Part shown: piece by piece, positions 22,217 to 33,077 of the stretch | Layout: each line of letters starts with the position of its first letter | Position numbering within the stretch: the first letter of the stretch is position 1 | DNA from: Sphaerulina vaccinii | Lineage: Eukaryota > Ascomycota > Dothideomycetes > Mycosphaerellales > Mycosphaerellaceae | NCBI GenBank assembly: GCA_022570795.1 | Contig: JAKUDP010000003.1 | Coordinates: forward strand, 124,001-188,000 | DNA length: 64,000 nt | Reading direction: 5' to 3' | Translations under genes and position numbers: made by a program | The notes under the pieces: model-generated | Seen by the model: the letters and a program-made list of their open reading frames with translations, nothing else | What the model was told of the DNA's origin: nothing | Database searches by the model: none

Positions 22217-23586
22217 ATGGGCATGTCTTTGCGGCTGAGAGCCGCAGTTGTTCTGTGCTTTCTCATAACTGGCATTGGGCTATACAGTGAGTCTATCTGA
22301 CGTACTGGACGAAGAGCTTGAGCTCAATTCTGACACTGGCAAGCAGCTATGCGCCTCCAGACAGTTAGTTCCATCCTTTCTTGTCATGCAGCATGGCACG
22401 CTACTGACGCGCTTCGTAGGTCCTACCATTCGCTGTGACTTCTGGCTTCTATCGTGGCACAGCCGATGCCTTCAGCTGGGGTTCACACAAGCAACAAGGC
22501 CAGGCAAATCAACTACGACTCAATCAGATCCAAGTCGTTGGCACTCACAACTCCTATCACCGCGAGATAGCTCTCTCTGAGCGCAAAATCCTTGAGCAAT
22601 ATGTCCCAGACTTCCAGAACCTATACTACTCACACTCTTCGTTCAAGGACCAGCTAGATGGTCAACAAGTCCGGTCGTTCGAAATTGACCTACATTCCGA
22701 CGAACGAGGTGGACTCTATGCCAATCCTTTGATATGGAAGCTATCGAACCTCACCACGGGACCAAATGGCACAGCACCCTACGACAACAGAGTGATGATG
22801 AAACCAGGCCTGAAAGTCTTTCACGTCACAGACGTTGACACCAACGCCATCTGTCACACTTTCACAGACTGTCTGACCCAACTCAAAGAATGGTCAGATG
22901 CCAATCCAGATCATCTCCCACTCACCTTCGACCTCGAACTCAAAACCGATGCTATCGCCGCAGCATTAGGAGGCGTGAACGATACAGAAGCCACAAACTT
23001 CACCTTGCCGCGCATCCTGAACGTCGACAAGGAGATCCGTGCTGTCATCCCGCGAGAGAAACTAATAATACCAGACGATGTCCGGAAAGAAGGCATGACG
23101 CTCGAACAAAGTGTACTGAAATATGGCTGGCCGACTCTTGAGTCTTCAAGAGGAAAGTTCCTCTTCTATTTCGACAACGACCCTTCGAATGCTACTACAG
23201 ACATCCGAACGCTTTACCGCAGTGGTGGCCACGAGAATCTGGAAAACAGGACTGTCTTCACAAACGCCATCGAAGGCGAATCAGATTGCGCATTCATAAA
23301 ATACAACAACCCAAACATCACAGCGATCCAACGACTAGTCCGCAAAGGCTACTTGGTACGAACTCGAGCAGACGAAGCCATCACAACGATTATCAATAGG
23401 AACACGACGATGAGGGACGATGCGTTCACAAGTGGTGCGCAGATTGTGAGCACGGATTGGCCGGCTTATGGTATGAGCGCAAGGTGGGATAGAGATTATG
23501 CTGTGCAGTTCAGTAGAGGGAGAGTGGCGAAGTGCAATCATGTCAGTGCGCCAGGGTGGTGTAAAGATGAGATGGTGCAGGACTGA
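22217..23586 (+). CDS. Secreted PLC-like phosphodiesterase (Ca2+-dependent PI-PLC-C1 family)
   Basis: TIM-barrel phosphodiesterase related to calcium-dependent phosphoinositide phospholipase C, probably extracellular or anchored. Exons are 22217-22286, 22347-22363 (17 nt) and 22420-23586; both introns have CTGAC branch points. This gives 417 aa. The first exon encodes a hydrophobic stretch AAVVLCFLITGIGLY (signal peptide or anchor). Family marks are QIQVVGTHNSYHR with catalytic His72, FEIDLHSDERGGLY, VFHVTDVD and LTFDLELK. The C-terminus has a Cys pair (KCNHVSAPGWC). The large exon is firm. The two small 5' exons are inferred; a start at the ATG inside exon 2 (22349) is possible. Confidence 0.82.
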
Positions 23587-24102
23587 GCACCTGCAAATCA
23601 CAACAAAAGAAGATAGATGAAGAGTAATGGCAAGTAAAAAAGAGTCAAAAAAGGAAAGACGAAAAGTAAGAAGAATCGAACCCGCGACCAAGCTACCTCA
23701 AACCTGCAAAAGGGAAGGATCCGAAGATCGAACAAGTCCTATATGTTTTGGTGTATTTGAGCCAACTTCCCTGAAGTAAGGACTACTTTGACTGTATATA
23801 AATGCTGACTTGAGTCACCGCAGACCGGTAAGTTCTGAGTGGGTCTCACGAGGACAGAACTTACCAGCCAACCATTGCCACACACCGGACTCCTCCATGT
23901 CGTCCACTCGAGGCACTCGACCGCAAGTGCTCCATGCCGCAGTGGACTCTCAAAACCAGTCATGTCCCCTCCCTAGGGATCCTTCGCTCGAATATCTGTC
24001 TCTTGGTATGCTTGGCAACTGGCGTCATTAGCTGTGCCGCCTGTGCCACGGCACAGCATATGTACATGTACTAACTCGCTGCTCCATCTGCATTGTTCAA
24101 AG
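23587..24102. other. Intergenic, promoter of the cysteine-rich gene pair
   Basis: Contains a strong plus-strand TATA box (23795-23802). Open frames with ATGs at 23897 and 23934 could be upstream exons of the next gene. A B-box-like motif at 23673-23683 (reverse) has no matching A box, so no tRNA is called. Confidence 0.4.
23795..23802 (+). promoter_or_regulatory. TATA box
   Basis: TATATAAA in plus orientation, about 300 bp upstream of the first cysteine-rich gene. It suggests a transcript starting near 23825-23850. Confidence 0.55.
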
Positions 24103-24777
24103 GCATCGTTTCCTTACAGACTTCAAAGGACCATCCCCATCCTTTGCCTAGCCTTGTCGGCATTGCTTCGTACAGCCACCGCACGACTGTCATCAGCAAC
24201 CTTCGAATCCAATACGGCAACGGACTCACCCTTCGCCACAATCACAAGCGTTCCAACCGGAGTATGTTCCTTTGATCGCTTTGGACGAAGTACTTGTGGA
24301 GACGTGGGCACTGGCAGTCCACTAACATATAATTTCCCAACCGCAACCGGAACTCAATGCTCCTACAACATCTACGGCCAATATTTCTGTCCCAGGAGAC
24401 CGACTGCGACTATCGAAGGATGCTTTACCGACGAAGAGGGGGTCTTGCTCTGCTCTGTCACAGCTACGAGGAGCGATTCGGGTGCCGAGATATGCTACTA
24501 TGATGTGGAGGGTTCCACATCTTGCTCTGCAGCTACCACGAGTGTCTTTTCGAGATCGAGTGCTGCTGTCGGATCGAGCACAGCCGTAGAAGTCGCAACA
24601 ACATCTGCAAGTGTGATTGTTTCAGCGATCAGTGGATCCACGGCGCAAGCACCTTCGCAGACGAACAGCCAGAGTCCAACCCCATCTACAGCAGAAAGCG
24701 CGGCGAGTCGCCGGCGTGTAGCTATTGGTGGAGCAGTCATGATAGCAGCTGCTCTAGCTGTGCTGCAGATGTCTTAA
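24103..24777 (+). CDS. Cysteine-rich secreted/anchored protein, paralog 1 (start unresolved)
   Basis: Function unknown. It is a tandem paralog of the gene at 24908. It carries a Cys module reading CSYNIYGQYFCP, TIEGCFTDEEG, LLCSVTATRS, GAEICYYD and GSTSCS, then a Ser/Thr/Ala-rich spacer. The end is hydrophobic (AIGGAVMIAAALAVLQ), compatible with a GPI signal or a membrane anchor. The frame is open from about 24034 but contains no ATG before the conserved part. The codon aligned with the ATG of paralog 2 reads ATC (IPILCLALSALLRTA). One possible rescue is an upstream exon 23934-24005 spliced to 24103 (97-nt intron, CTAAC branch point, phase 0). Otherwise this copy has lost its start. Confidence 0.6.
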   Translation, partial: ASFPYRLQRTIPILCLALSALLRTATARLSSATFESNTATDSPFATITSVPTGVCSFDRFGRSTCGDVGTGSPLTYNFPTATGTQCSYNIYGQYFCPRRPTATIEGCFTDEEGVLLCSVTATRSDSGAEICYYDVEGSTSCSAATTSVFSRSSAAVGSSTAVEVATTSASVIVSAISGSTAQAPSQTNSQSPTPSTAESAASRRRVAIGGAVMIAAALAVLQMS

Positions 24778-24907
24778 ACCAGGAAGACCGCCTGTTCCGT
24801 GTATCGTATGTCGAAGGATTATGCTTGGCAGCGGCATACCACACACTTGCCAGCTCTTTGCTGCTGCACTGTCAACAGACCTTCACTCTTTCAAGGACTT
24901 GGAGATC

Positions 24908-25672
24908 ATGCTTGCGCTCTACCTAGGCTCCTTGTTAGCGCTTGTCCAAGCTACTTTCGCGCAATCGCCAACAACGGAATCGGCGATCGCCACAATCACA
25001 AGCATGCCTTTGCATACAACTAGAACTCCACGGACATACAGCTATGGCTCAATCGGGGACTCACCTCCATGCCCTTCCAATATCCGTGGCCAACAATGCA
25101 GCTCCGTGCAGGCCACCATCGAAGGCTGCTACAACGACGAACAAGGCAACCTTCTCTGCTTCGGCACAGCTACCACTCCTGCCGAGATCTGTTCCCTTGA
25201 TGCGCAAGGTTCAACGACTTGTTCTGCGTTTACCACAAGTCCATTCCCAGGCACAATCGCGTTTTGCTCTTACAACACCTATAGCCAATACATCTGTCCC
25301 AGCGAACCGACTGTCACCAGGGAAGGATGTTTCGTCCAAGGAGGTGACCGTATTTGCTCTCGTACAATTACGAGAAGTGGTTCAGGCGCCGAGACCTGCT
25401 ATTACAATCCGCGATATGGGACGTCTTGCTTGGCGTATATCACGGGTACTTCCTCAGGAACTGGTAGCACAACTGCGGAAGTCGCGATCACATCTGCGGG
25501 TGACGAAAGTGTTAGCACTCCGGTGACCAGTGGACCTCCAGGGCAAGCAGCTGCACCATCGCCGACCAGCGAGGGTGCGGCTACTGGTAGGGAGGACGCG
25601 GCGTACCTGATTCGCGGAACTGTGGGCGGGGTGGCCTTAGCGGCTGCGGTGGCTGCGTTGTGTAGGTCTTGA
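24908..25672 (+). CDS. Cysteine-rich secreted/anchored protein, paralog 2
   Basis: Function unknown; intronless, 254 aa. The signal peptide is MLALYLGSLLALVQATFA. About two and a half copies of a Cys module follow: TIEGCYNDEQGNLLCFG, EICSLDAQGSTTCS, FCSYNTYSQYICP, TREGCFVQGGDRICS and ETCYYNPRYGTSC. A Ser/Thr/Gly-rich spacer (about 180-230) leads to a hydrophobic C-terminus (GTVGGVALAAAVAALC), like a GPI-attachment signal. It sits 130 bp after paralog 1 on the same strand and arose by tandem duplication, with internal duplication of the module. A cell-wall or host-facing surface role is an inference. Confidence 0.82.
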   Translation: MLALYLGSLLALVQATFAQSPTTESAIATITSMPLHTTRTPRTYSYGSIGDSPPCPSNIRGQQCSSVQATIEGCYNDEQGNLLCFGTATTPAEICSLDAQGSTTCSAFTTSPFPGTIAFCSYNTYSQYICPSEPTVTREGCFVQGGDRICSRTITRSGSGAETCYYNPRYGTSCLAYITGTSSGTGSTTAEVAITSAGDESVSTPVTSGPPGQAAAPSPTSEGAATGREDAAYLIRGTVGGVALAAAVAALCRS

Positions 25673-25875
25673 CGTGGAAGAGGGAGCAGGAGCAGTCGAA
25701 AGCTGGCTAGATGCAAATCAGATCGTTTCTTTCCATCAGACTGTACTCTATGTTACTAAGTAAACCGAAACAAAAGACTATCGACAATATACTTTTCTGA
25801 ACACAGACCAACGCACAATAATAGGAGACCCATACATCGCATACCATCTCTTTCACTGTGCAAACAACGCGACAC

Positions 25876-27903
25876 TCAAATGTACCTGAATCGCTTCGCA
25901 ACAACCAGACATGTAATAGCAAGAAAGAAAACAACACCGACAATGCCGAACCACCAACCAAGTCCAGGATGTTTGTCTGCCATGCCAGGCACTTCTACGT
26001 TCATGCCGAACAGACCAGCGACCAAGTTCATAGGCACCAGGATCGAAGCCAGCACCGTAATCTTGCCGAGAAGTTCGTTGGCCCGAGATCCTTGCTCGGT
26101 GTGTTGCAAAGTGATCTGTGTTAGATGATTGGTATGACTTCTGCTAAGCATCTTTTCGAAATGGCCTAGGTTGGACATCATGGTGACGATGTGATCCTGG
26201 ACGTCGGACAAGTACAAACCAACGTCGCCACGAGGAGCAATGGCGTAAGATTCATTACACTTCTTGGCGAAAGACTTGATAACATCTGCCTTGCCGCCGA
26301 GGAGACGAGTGAGAGCCATGATGCGGTTGCGACACTTGCCGATGCCTTGGAGCATGGCACGAGAGTCCTCGAAGCGTGCGGTAAAGACAGAATCCTCGAT
26401 GGCATCGGTCTCTTGTTCGAGGTCCCGGATTACTGGGACGAAGGAGTCGACAATCTCGTCGATCAAGGCGTAACAGATCCAGTCAGCGGACAAGTTGACG
26501 TAATCGCGAAGACGTCCGATACGCTTGCGAACGGTAGCAGCATGGTTGTTCGGGCAGAAGGAGAAGGTGAGCAAGCCTTCGCGGAAAACGACAGCGTAGA
26601 CGTTGATCGGCTCTAGGTAGTCATCGTGCAAAGGATCGACCATGTAGCATGATCTGAAGCATAGGAAGTAGTAGGTCTTGAAGAGCTCCACCTTTTCGCG
26701 TGTCTCTTGGGTCGTAATATCCTCGCGTGTCAAGGGATGGACACGGAAGGCGCTGCAGATCGCGAAAATCTCTTCTTCTGATGGGTTGAGCATGTCCAAC
26801 CACCAGACACCACCTTCTGGGCCAAGCTCAAAGATATCGCGGAACGTCTCGCCTGGCATCAGAAGGCCACCGAGCTCTGGGGCATGAATTGTCTCATCGA
26901 TCTCGGACGAGAAGAATGTCCAGCGATTCAGAGGAAGCTCGATGGTGCTTGCCACTTGGCGGAGTGTGCCATCGCCGGCCTCCTCTTCACTGGAAGTGGC
27001 TGTCTCCTCATCGGTCTTCTCGTTCTCGTTTGCATCGTTACCGGTGAACCTGGCAAAGTAGTTGTTGGGCTGACTGCCAGTACGCTTGTCCTCGAATACT
27101 CGCTTTGATGTTGCGTTCTTCGCGAATTGTGGCATGAACGGATGCGCCACAGGAGTCTTGGTGTGAGTCTCCGCAACAAACTCCTCAAGATCTTCGAAGT
27201 CGATGGTGTACGTGTTCGGCGGATCCTCTGGTGGAAAGCATACATCCTCAATAGCAGAGCTACGATGCGAAGCCACGTCAGATTTCATGCGTCCTGGACC
27301 GTCCTCCTCGCCGAAAGTTGGCCTTCGACGCGAGTGAGTAGCATTGGACAGAGTTCGGTGCAGAGAGGCTGCGGTAGAGGGTGCTCGACTGTTCATGGTC
27401 CCAGCCCGATTGCGTCTTTGTGGAGGCGCGAAAGCATCCACAGAGTTGGGTGGTGAGCTCGATCCGTCCGAAGCATTCGAGCGAATTGAGGCAGCATCAT
27501 CCTCATCATTGCCACGTCTAAACTGAGCACGTCTTGCTGGGATAGGACTGGCGGTGCCTCGTCGCTGGTGATGCATGCGCCGCTCCCGGTGCCAATCCTC
27601 GTCTGGAGATCGCATATTCATCGACTTCCTGGACTTGTTGCTTTTGATGCTCTTGTCGTCATCCACGATGGCATTCTCAAAGTCTCGTGCAATTGATCCG
27701 TGCGCCTCGACTGGTAGGGCCAGCCTGGGAACTATGGGCCGTTCATTGTCGACAATGCTCGCCAGAGTACCTCGTCGTGTTTGAAAGTAGCTCTCCGCCG
27801 CGGGCGCTGGCGGTAGGCTCTCTGGCTGGTTCCTATGGTCATCCAAGTCCGGCTCAGGTGTGCTGAATCGCGTCTGCGACCTTTCAGATCGTGGGTAGTT
27901 CAT
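25876..27903 (-). CDS. CorA/ALR-type Mg2+ transporter
   Basis: Plasma-membrane or vacuolar magnesium channel of the ALR1/MNR2 branch of CorA. Intronless, 675 aa. The N-terminal 220 residues are disordered and Ser/Arg-rich, as in fungal ALR proteins. The cytoplasmic funnel follows (WWLDMLNPSEEEI, HPLTREDITTQETREKVE, YYFLCFRSC, SADWICYALIDEIVDSF). Two C-terminal membrane helices flank the selectivity motif GMN (residues 633-635, GLFGMNVEVPG). The protein ends shortly after the second helix (ITCLVVAKRFRYI). The start is the first ATG. Confidence 0.95.
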   Translation of the reverse strand: MNYPRSERSQTRFSTPEPDLDDHRNQPESLPPAPAAESYFQTRRGTLASIVDNERPIVPRLALPVEAHGSIARDFENAIVDDDKSIKSNKSRKSMNMRSPDEDWHRERRMHHQRRGTASPIPARRAQFRRGNDEDDAASIRSNASDGSSSPPNSVDAFAPPQRRNRAGTMNSRAPSTAASLHRTLSNATHSRRRPTFGEEDGPGRMKSDVASHRSSAIEDVCFPPEDPPNTYTIDFEDLEEFVAETHTKTPVAHPFMPQFAKNATSKRVFEDKRTGSQPNNYFARFTGNDANENEKTDEETATSSEEEAGDGTLRQVASTIELPLNRWTFFSSEIDETIHAPELGGLLMPGETFRDIFELGPEGGVWWLDMLNPSEEEIFAICSAFRVHPLTREDITTQETREKVELFKTYYFLCFRSCYMVDPLHDDYLEPINVYAVVFREGLLTFSFCPNNHAATVRKRIGRLRDYVNLSADWICYALIDEIVDSFVPVIRDLEQETDAIEDSVFTARFEDSRAMLQGIGKCRNRIMALTRLLGGKADVIKSFAKKCNESYAIAPRGDVGLYLSDVQDHIVTMMSNLGHFEKMLSRSHTNHLTQITLQHTEQGSRANELLGKITVLASILVPMNLVAGLFGMNVEVPGMADKHPGLGWWFGIVGVVFFLAITCLVVAKRFRYI

Positions 27904-28945
27904 TTTGCTGATTGGTTCTTCCTTTTCTGAAGCAGATTAAGCCGATTGACCGCTGCTTGATATCCTCCTTGTAGGTACCTCGTACTGTCCTCCTCTCGGA
28001 CAGGCTTGAGTCCTTGTTGTGAGCCAGGTCGTCCGTAGACCCGCACACGCCTTTGCTAAGGCTTTCAATTATCCCATCGGTTCTAATATGTAGTGTTTCG
28101 TGACCGCGCTTTGTCGCAATCTATATTGGCCTCCTGTCGGTCAAGTTATGGAGGTTGCTTGATGTCTCCCCCAACGAACCAGGTTGGTCCGAGGAGAGGT
28201 CGAATCTGGAAGAACTGAGATCCTAGAGCCCCCGCCAACTTGATGGTATTTGGTGAACAGTCGCTGTCGCGACGTGGTATTTCGTGATGCGGACCGTCGA
28301 AGAGAGCCTGAGGTACAGCCAGATTTAGCTGAGTGGAACGGTGGGGGGTCGGGTTCGAGTCGGATAGTCAACAGTAACCCATGGGTATGACTGGAGTGTA
28401 GTCGATCGTGTAGATATTCTAAAAAGGTGGTGGTGGTGTTCCTGTATGCTGTATGAAACGAACAGATGTCGTTGGTGGAGAAGGAGAAGAAGGAGAGAGA
28501 AGAGAACTCCAAACAAAAGGCAAAAGCCTTTGAAGCGCTAGCGTCCGCTCACTCTGCAACGTGCGTCGGGTCGATCTTGGTCATTGGGCTGCTTGCGATT
28601 CGTGGTTGAACTTCTTCCTCGTTTCCGACATCAACATCGAACAGATCTGGACCTCCTGCCACGTACACCTGTGACTACTCGTGCAGCTCTCGAAACCACA
28701 CGCCCAACCAGATCCAGGAACCATTCGAGTGAGGCATTTAAAGGCATTAACCGAAGTCGACTTCGAGGCGCCTGCGTGACACAAGACAAGCTCATTCTCC
28801 CGCACTTGGTTCCCGCATCTGTACCCATCCTAGATCGGCATTCGCAGCGTGGCTCCGGCTCGTGCCAGATAATCCATAACGATACGTAGTAGGAGGTCTC
28901 GAATACTGTAGTCTCGAACGCTATACAGCAACACGATCAACCACC
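27904..28945. other. Divergent intergenic region, CorA / SPC1
   Basis: 1.04 kb. It is GA/CT-rich around 28455-28515. At 28326-28361 A-box-like (TAGCTGAGTGG) and B-box-like (GGGTTCGAGTC) motifs lie too close together for a whole tRNA. No ORF with family support. Confidence 0.4.
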
Positions 28946-29341
28946 ATGGAAGCACTACTCGAACAAGCACGTACAATCTACGAGGGCGAGATTGTACGTC
29001 CACTCACTCTTCATCTCCCTCAAGCTCATACCTAACACTATTCACAGGACTTCGAAGGACAACGACTTGTCGAATACATCACATATGGCTTCCTCTCCCT
29101 CGTCGGAGCAGTCGCATTCCTGATTGGCTTCTTCACTCAAAACATCTACAGCACCCTCTACATCGGTTTAGGAGGTACAGCTCTCACATTTCTCATGGTT
29201 GTGCCTCCGTGGCCTTTCTTCAACAAGAACAACCTGAACTGGCTACCACCGAGGACGGCACCAGCGACGTCGCAGGGGGTGCATTCGGTACAAGGGATTG
29301 ATTTCTCGGGAATCGAGGTTGATGGGAAGAAAATCAGCTAA
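28946..29341 (+). CDS. SPC1: Signal peptidase complex subunit 1
   Basis: Small ER membrane subunit of the signal peptidase complex (SPC12 family). Exons are 28946-28993 and 29048-29341, phase 0, 54-nt intron, giving 113 aa. The conserved IDFEGQRLVEYI spans the splice junction, which confirms it. Two membrane segments follow (FLSLVGAVAFLIGFFTQNI and LYIGLGGTALTFLMVVPPW). The C-terminal tail (NWLPPRTAP onward) is cytosolic and poorly conserved. The ATG is preceded by a good context, CCACC. Confidence 0.95.
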
Positions 29342-29835
29342 AGTGACTGTGTCTGAGGTGGTAGCATGATATCGGCAGGAAGGGTGTAAGGAAGGAGTTG
29401 AACTGCTGGCAATAAGAAGAGACACCAAGATACCAACATGGCAAGGAGACGGTCAAAGAAGAGGCGTTCGTTCCAAATTTCTCATTACAGCTGGCTTCTA
29501 GCTAGCTAGCTATGGCAAACGATACCCTCAGCATAATGAATCGTTATGCTCGCCCTGCGCAGTGAGAGCGCATCATAACTCATGCCAGTGTATCTCATGC
29601 GCCGTTGACACGCCGTGCCGTGCTCAGGTGCTGTTCCTGCGCGTAATAGGATGACGTCCAGCCGTCGTGGTGTTTGGGACCACCTGGGCTCCTTTCTTCA
29701 GCCAGAGGTACCATAGGTATTCTCGGCGACCCTTGTCTTCCTTGTCGTGGGCGTTGTCGTGGTCCCGTCCAAAAGCCCTCTTGGATCCCTAATCCTGATT
29801 GCAATAGGGGCACGTCTGACTCCGTTTAGCACACT
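29342..29835. other. Convergent 3' flanks of SPC1 and RBX1
   Basis: 494 bp. It includes a short TAGC tandem run near 29499-29514 and a small hairpin AGCATAA/TTATGCT near 29530-29550, which could help 3' end formation. No gene is supported. Confidence 0.4.
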
Positions 29836-30312
29836 TTATCGACCATATTTCTGGAACTCCCAATCTCTGTTGTCTAGCGGGCACACCTGACGCGTCTTGA
29901 GCCATCTCGAAATGCAGTGGAAGTGGAAGGCGTGCTGCACATTCACCAAGTTGTTAGCCATGATTCTTTCTCCCTCTTCGGCAGTGTCGCGATAGACTTA
30001 CGTTGCAAATGCCCCAAGCGACCGTACATTCCTCAGACGTGGCGCTAGCTTGATTGGCCTGGCAGTCGATGCACAAGTCCATGATGTGGTTGCGGCAAAT
30101 GGCGCAGTTGTCGACTACGATGTCCCAAGCCCAGAGTGCGACTGCGTTCCACTGTAGAGTAGATTCGTCAGAAGGTTGCTCATGCAGCGGATATATGGAT
30201 ATGTTATTACCTTCTTGACCTCGAACTTCTTCTTTCCATCTGCTGTGTCGCCGCCGCTTGGACCGGCCTTTGCCTTCTTTGGGGCTGCGTCAGTCATCTC
30301 TACGTCTGCCAT
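29836..30312 (-). CDS. RBX1: RING-box protein RBX1/HRT1
   Basis: RING-H2 subunit of cullin-RING ubiquitin ligases; binds the cullin and recruits E2. Exons are 30312-30211, 30151-30002 and 29934-29836, all phase 0, giving 116 aa. The three-zinc RING is complete: CAICRNHIMDLCIDCQ, the insert ASATSEECTVAWGICN, then HAFHFHCISRWLKTR and VCPLDNRDWEFQKYGR at the C-terminus. WNAVALWAWDI is the cullin-binding strand. The N-terminal 30 residues are disordered and Lys-rich. ATG 30312 is the first in the frame. Confidence 0.97.
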
Positions 30313-31011
30313 ATTTCTGCTGTGTGAATATCCTGTGTTCGTGGTGTGGTAGTGATGCGAGTCGATGTTGTTGTACGTATCTGGTTGGAAGTGGAGGAGG
30401 AAAGTGTAGCTTGTGGAAGGCAGCTATCGATAGTGGATGACAAACCGCGCTAGTGAGGACCCTGGTACCTTCCCGCGCAAATGAATCACTTCCCTCTCAC
30501 GCGTCGTTCTTTCCAGACATAAGTTTAGGAAAGCACAGTCGTCCTGGTAGGAGGATATCGATATCTTCAACTGCACGTACTGTGAGCCACGACGCGTCTC
30601 ATGACTTCTCTTATCGGACTGTAACATACTGAAAACGAGGGGCAACGGAGGGGTCTTCTCAGAAGGAGGTTGTCCATCGCTACACCACACTGTCTTACTT
30701 TTGTAGTGCTCAGTGCTTGTCACATTTCGGAGAGCTGCGACTTCCAAGTGCAATCTCTCTGTTCAATGCCTCTCTTTTGTTGACTGCTTGATATTGGCTT
30801 CCAATGCCGCAGTCAGCGACGAGGATTGTGAGATATCTGTAGAAGAACAGAGAACGCCATGTTGAATGCAGGTGGTATCTCTATCTATCTCGCGGCCACC
30901 AAGCCGCCCTGATGCCAAATCCGTTGACTTTTGTCACCTGTCGCCTTTCTGAGACGCCTATTGCCCAAACCCAAATCCCTTAGTGAATGCAGAACCTATA
31001 CCGCTCGTCCT
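30313..31011. other. Intergenic, RBX1 promoter and SER3 3' flank
   Basis: 699 bp between two minus-strand genes. The minus-strand open frame 30753-30424 lies in the presumed RBX1 promoter and lacks family signal. Nothing else is seen. Confidence 0.45.
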
Positions 31012-32538
31012 CTAGTAAAGCACTCTCGTTCTGATTCTGCTTCCAAGATCTTCGAGGCTCTGATATAGGTTCTTGATCTCGGAGACATTGACGTTCGAGA
31101 TATCTGCCATGAGGTAGGCAACGTCACCGCGAGAATCTGTCATCTGCTTGTCGACGTTGTGGTCTCCGAGAATCTCGTTCACCTTGCGCAGTACACCAGG
31201 AACGTTCTTGTGGATATAGATAACACGGAGGTGGTTTGGCTCTTCGATTGTGAGGGAACGAAGAGTGACCTCTGGGAAGTTGACAGCTCCTTGGGTAGTC
31301 CCGAAGTTGACGTAGTTCACCAGAGCGTTTGCAACTTCGACTCCGATGGCAGATTGAGCCTCTTCTGTCGAGCCACCAATGTGTGGTGTGAGAATGATGT
31401 TCTTCAGCTTGCGGATATCGTCACCCCATGCGTTGAGCTGGGAGTTGAAGGTGTCTCCGTTCTTGCCTGGCTCATCTGGGAAGACATCAAGTGCTGCACC
31501 TCCAAGCTTTCCAGCTTGCATAACCTTGATCAGAGCTGGGATGTCCACTACACTGCCTCGCGACGCGTTGAGTAGGTAGGCTCCGGTGCGCATCTTCGAA
31601 AGCTGCTGCTCGCCGATCATATTCTTGGTCTCCTCGATCTCCGGAACGTGAAGAGTGACGAAGTCTGAGCCTTGGAGAAGCTCGTCTAACGAGCCCACTT
31701 GGTGTGCAGTGCCCAGACCCATGAGGTTGATCACATCGTAGTAGATGACTCTCATGCCCAATGACTCTGCCAACACAGAGAGTTGTGCTCCAACGTGTCC
31801 ATATCCTACAATTCCAAGCGTCTTTCCTCTTACTTCCCAGCAGCCTGCCGACACCTTATTCCACGTTCCAGCGTGCATCTCAGTGTTACGATCGCCAATT
31901 TGCCTCGCCAGTGCGATGATAGTTCCAATCATCTGCTCCGCGACTGAACGCGAGTTCGAAAATGGAGAGTTGAAGACCGCAATCCCCATCTCGGCGGCAT
32001 ATTTCAGGTCGACCTGGTTGGTTCCAATGCAGAAGCACCCAATAACGATCAAATTCTTCGCGTGCTTGAGCACATTCGGGGTAAGCTGGGTCTTCGAGCG
32101 GATGCCAATAACGTGAACATCTTGGATCTTCTCGATGAGCTGATCCTCAGGTAGGGAGCTCTTCAGAGCCTCGACTTGGTAGCCTTGCTTCTTGAGGATT
32201 TCCTGCCTAAGAAGCGAGAGGTCAGTAAGTATCTCTGCAACCGCGAACACTGGTTTGCACGAGCTGTCTTCGAACTTGTTGCCATGGACCGCTCACGCCG
32301 CGCAGAGATACACTCACCCTGCCAAGTTCACATTCTCCAGAAGGAGAACCTTGATGTCTGTGGTCTGGAAAGGCTTCAACTGCTTAACGGAAGCCTTTGG
32401 AGGACCATGGTAGGAGTTTTGAGGGCTGTGGAAGGTCAAGGTGGGGCTGGTAGACAGGTTGTCTTTGTACGAGCTCGATACAGTTGAGCTGGTGGTTCGC
32501 GTCAAGCGTTGCGGAATGTCAATGCCATTTGAAGGCAT
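31012..32538 (-). CDS. SER3: D-3-phosphoglycerate dehydrogenase
   Basis: Cytosolic first enzyme of serine synthesis from 3-phosphoglycerate. Exons are 32538-32318 and 32206-31012 (111-nt intron, phase 2), giving 471 aa (yeast Ser3 469). Marks are IGIRSKTQLTPNVL, IGCFCIGTNQVDL and FNSPFSNSRSVAEQMIG; the NAD-binding loop is LGIVGYGHVGAQ. Catalytic residues lie in NASRGSVVDIPAL, ALDVFPDEP and LTPHIGGSTEEAQ (His pair). A C-terminal ACT domain follows (HLRVIYIHKNVPGVL, VAYLMADIS). The N-terminal 50 residues are Ser-rich. It is divergent from the DUF6604 fragment. Confidence 0.96.
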
Positions 32539-33077
32539 TGTGGCGGTTTGGAGTTGGTGATTGAGTGTGTGAGAGAGAGAGAGGAAGAAAACTTGAAGGG
32601 AAGAGTCAAGGAAATGGCGTTCTGTTTCGATCTTACCTTGAAAGAAGACTCACACAATCGATGGGACAAAAAATGTCAGAGGCCGATCTCGTTCCACCAC
32701 ACCGTTCGTCATGCACCTCGTGCGCGCTAAAATTGCGCACAGATCCCTGCAGAAACACTTTGTCTCCGTCGCGTTGCGGAGGACATCTCCATCTCCATCT
32801 CCATCGTGACAACGATATCGCGCGAGCAACAATCGTACTGCCTGCCAGCTCAGTGATCTGGAAATCGCGGAGACGTGGCCTGGCGGTGAGAGCAGATTTG
32901 TGACAGGTCATTTTCTGTCCATGCAGTCTTCCGCTGCTACGCCGCCAGAGCTGGTCCATCTCAAACTCTGAGCACTCTCCTTCTCCTTCCCCTTCCCCTA
33001 CCTCTGCCACATTACCCACTACTGATATCAGCAGCTATAGACACACTTGGTCAAGAATTTGACAGAAGACCGCAATC
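32539..33077. promoter_or_regulatory. Divergent promoter, SER3 / DUF6604 gene
   Basis: 539 bp between divergent ATGs. A short CCATCT tandem run (about 32784-32805) and a pyrimidine tract (about 32972-33006) lie just upstream of the plus-strand gene. No TATA box is clear. Confidence 0.5.

Noticed and set aside
23673..23683. Reverse-strand GGTTCGATTC, like a tRNA B box
   Set aside because: The T stem does not pair and no A box lies at the right distance upstream.
28581..28889. Overlapping frames on both strands before SPC1
   Set aside because: They mirror each other, lie in the SPC1 promoter and show no family signal.
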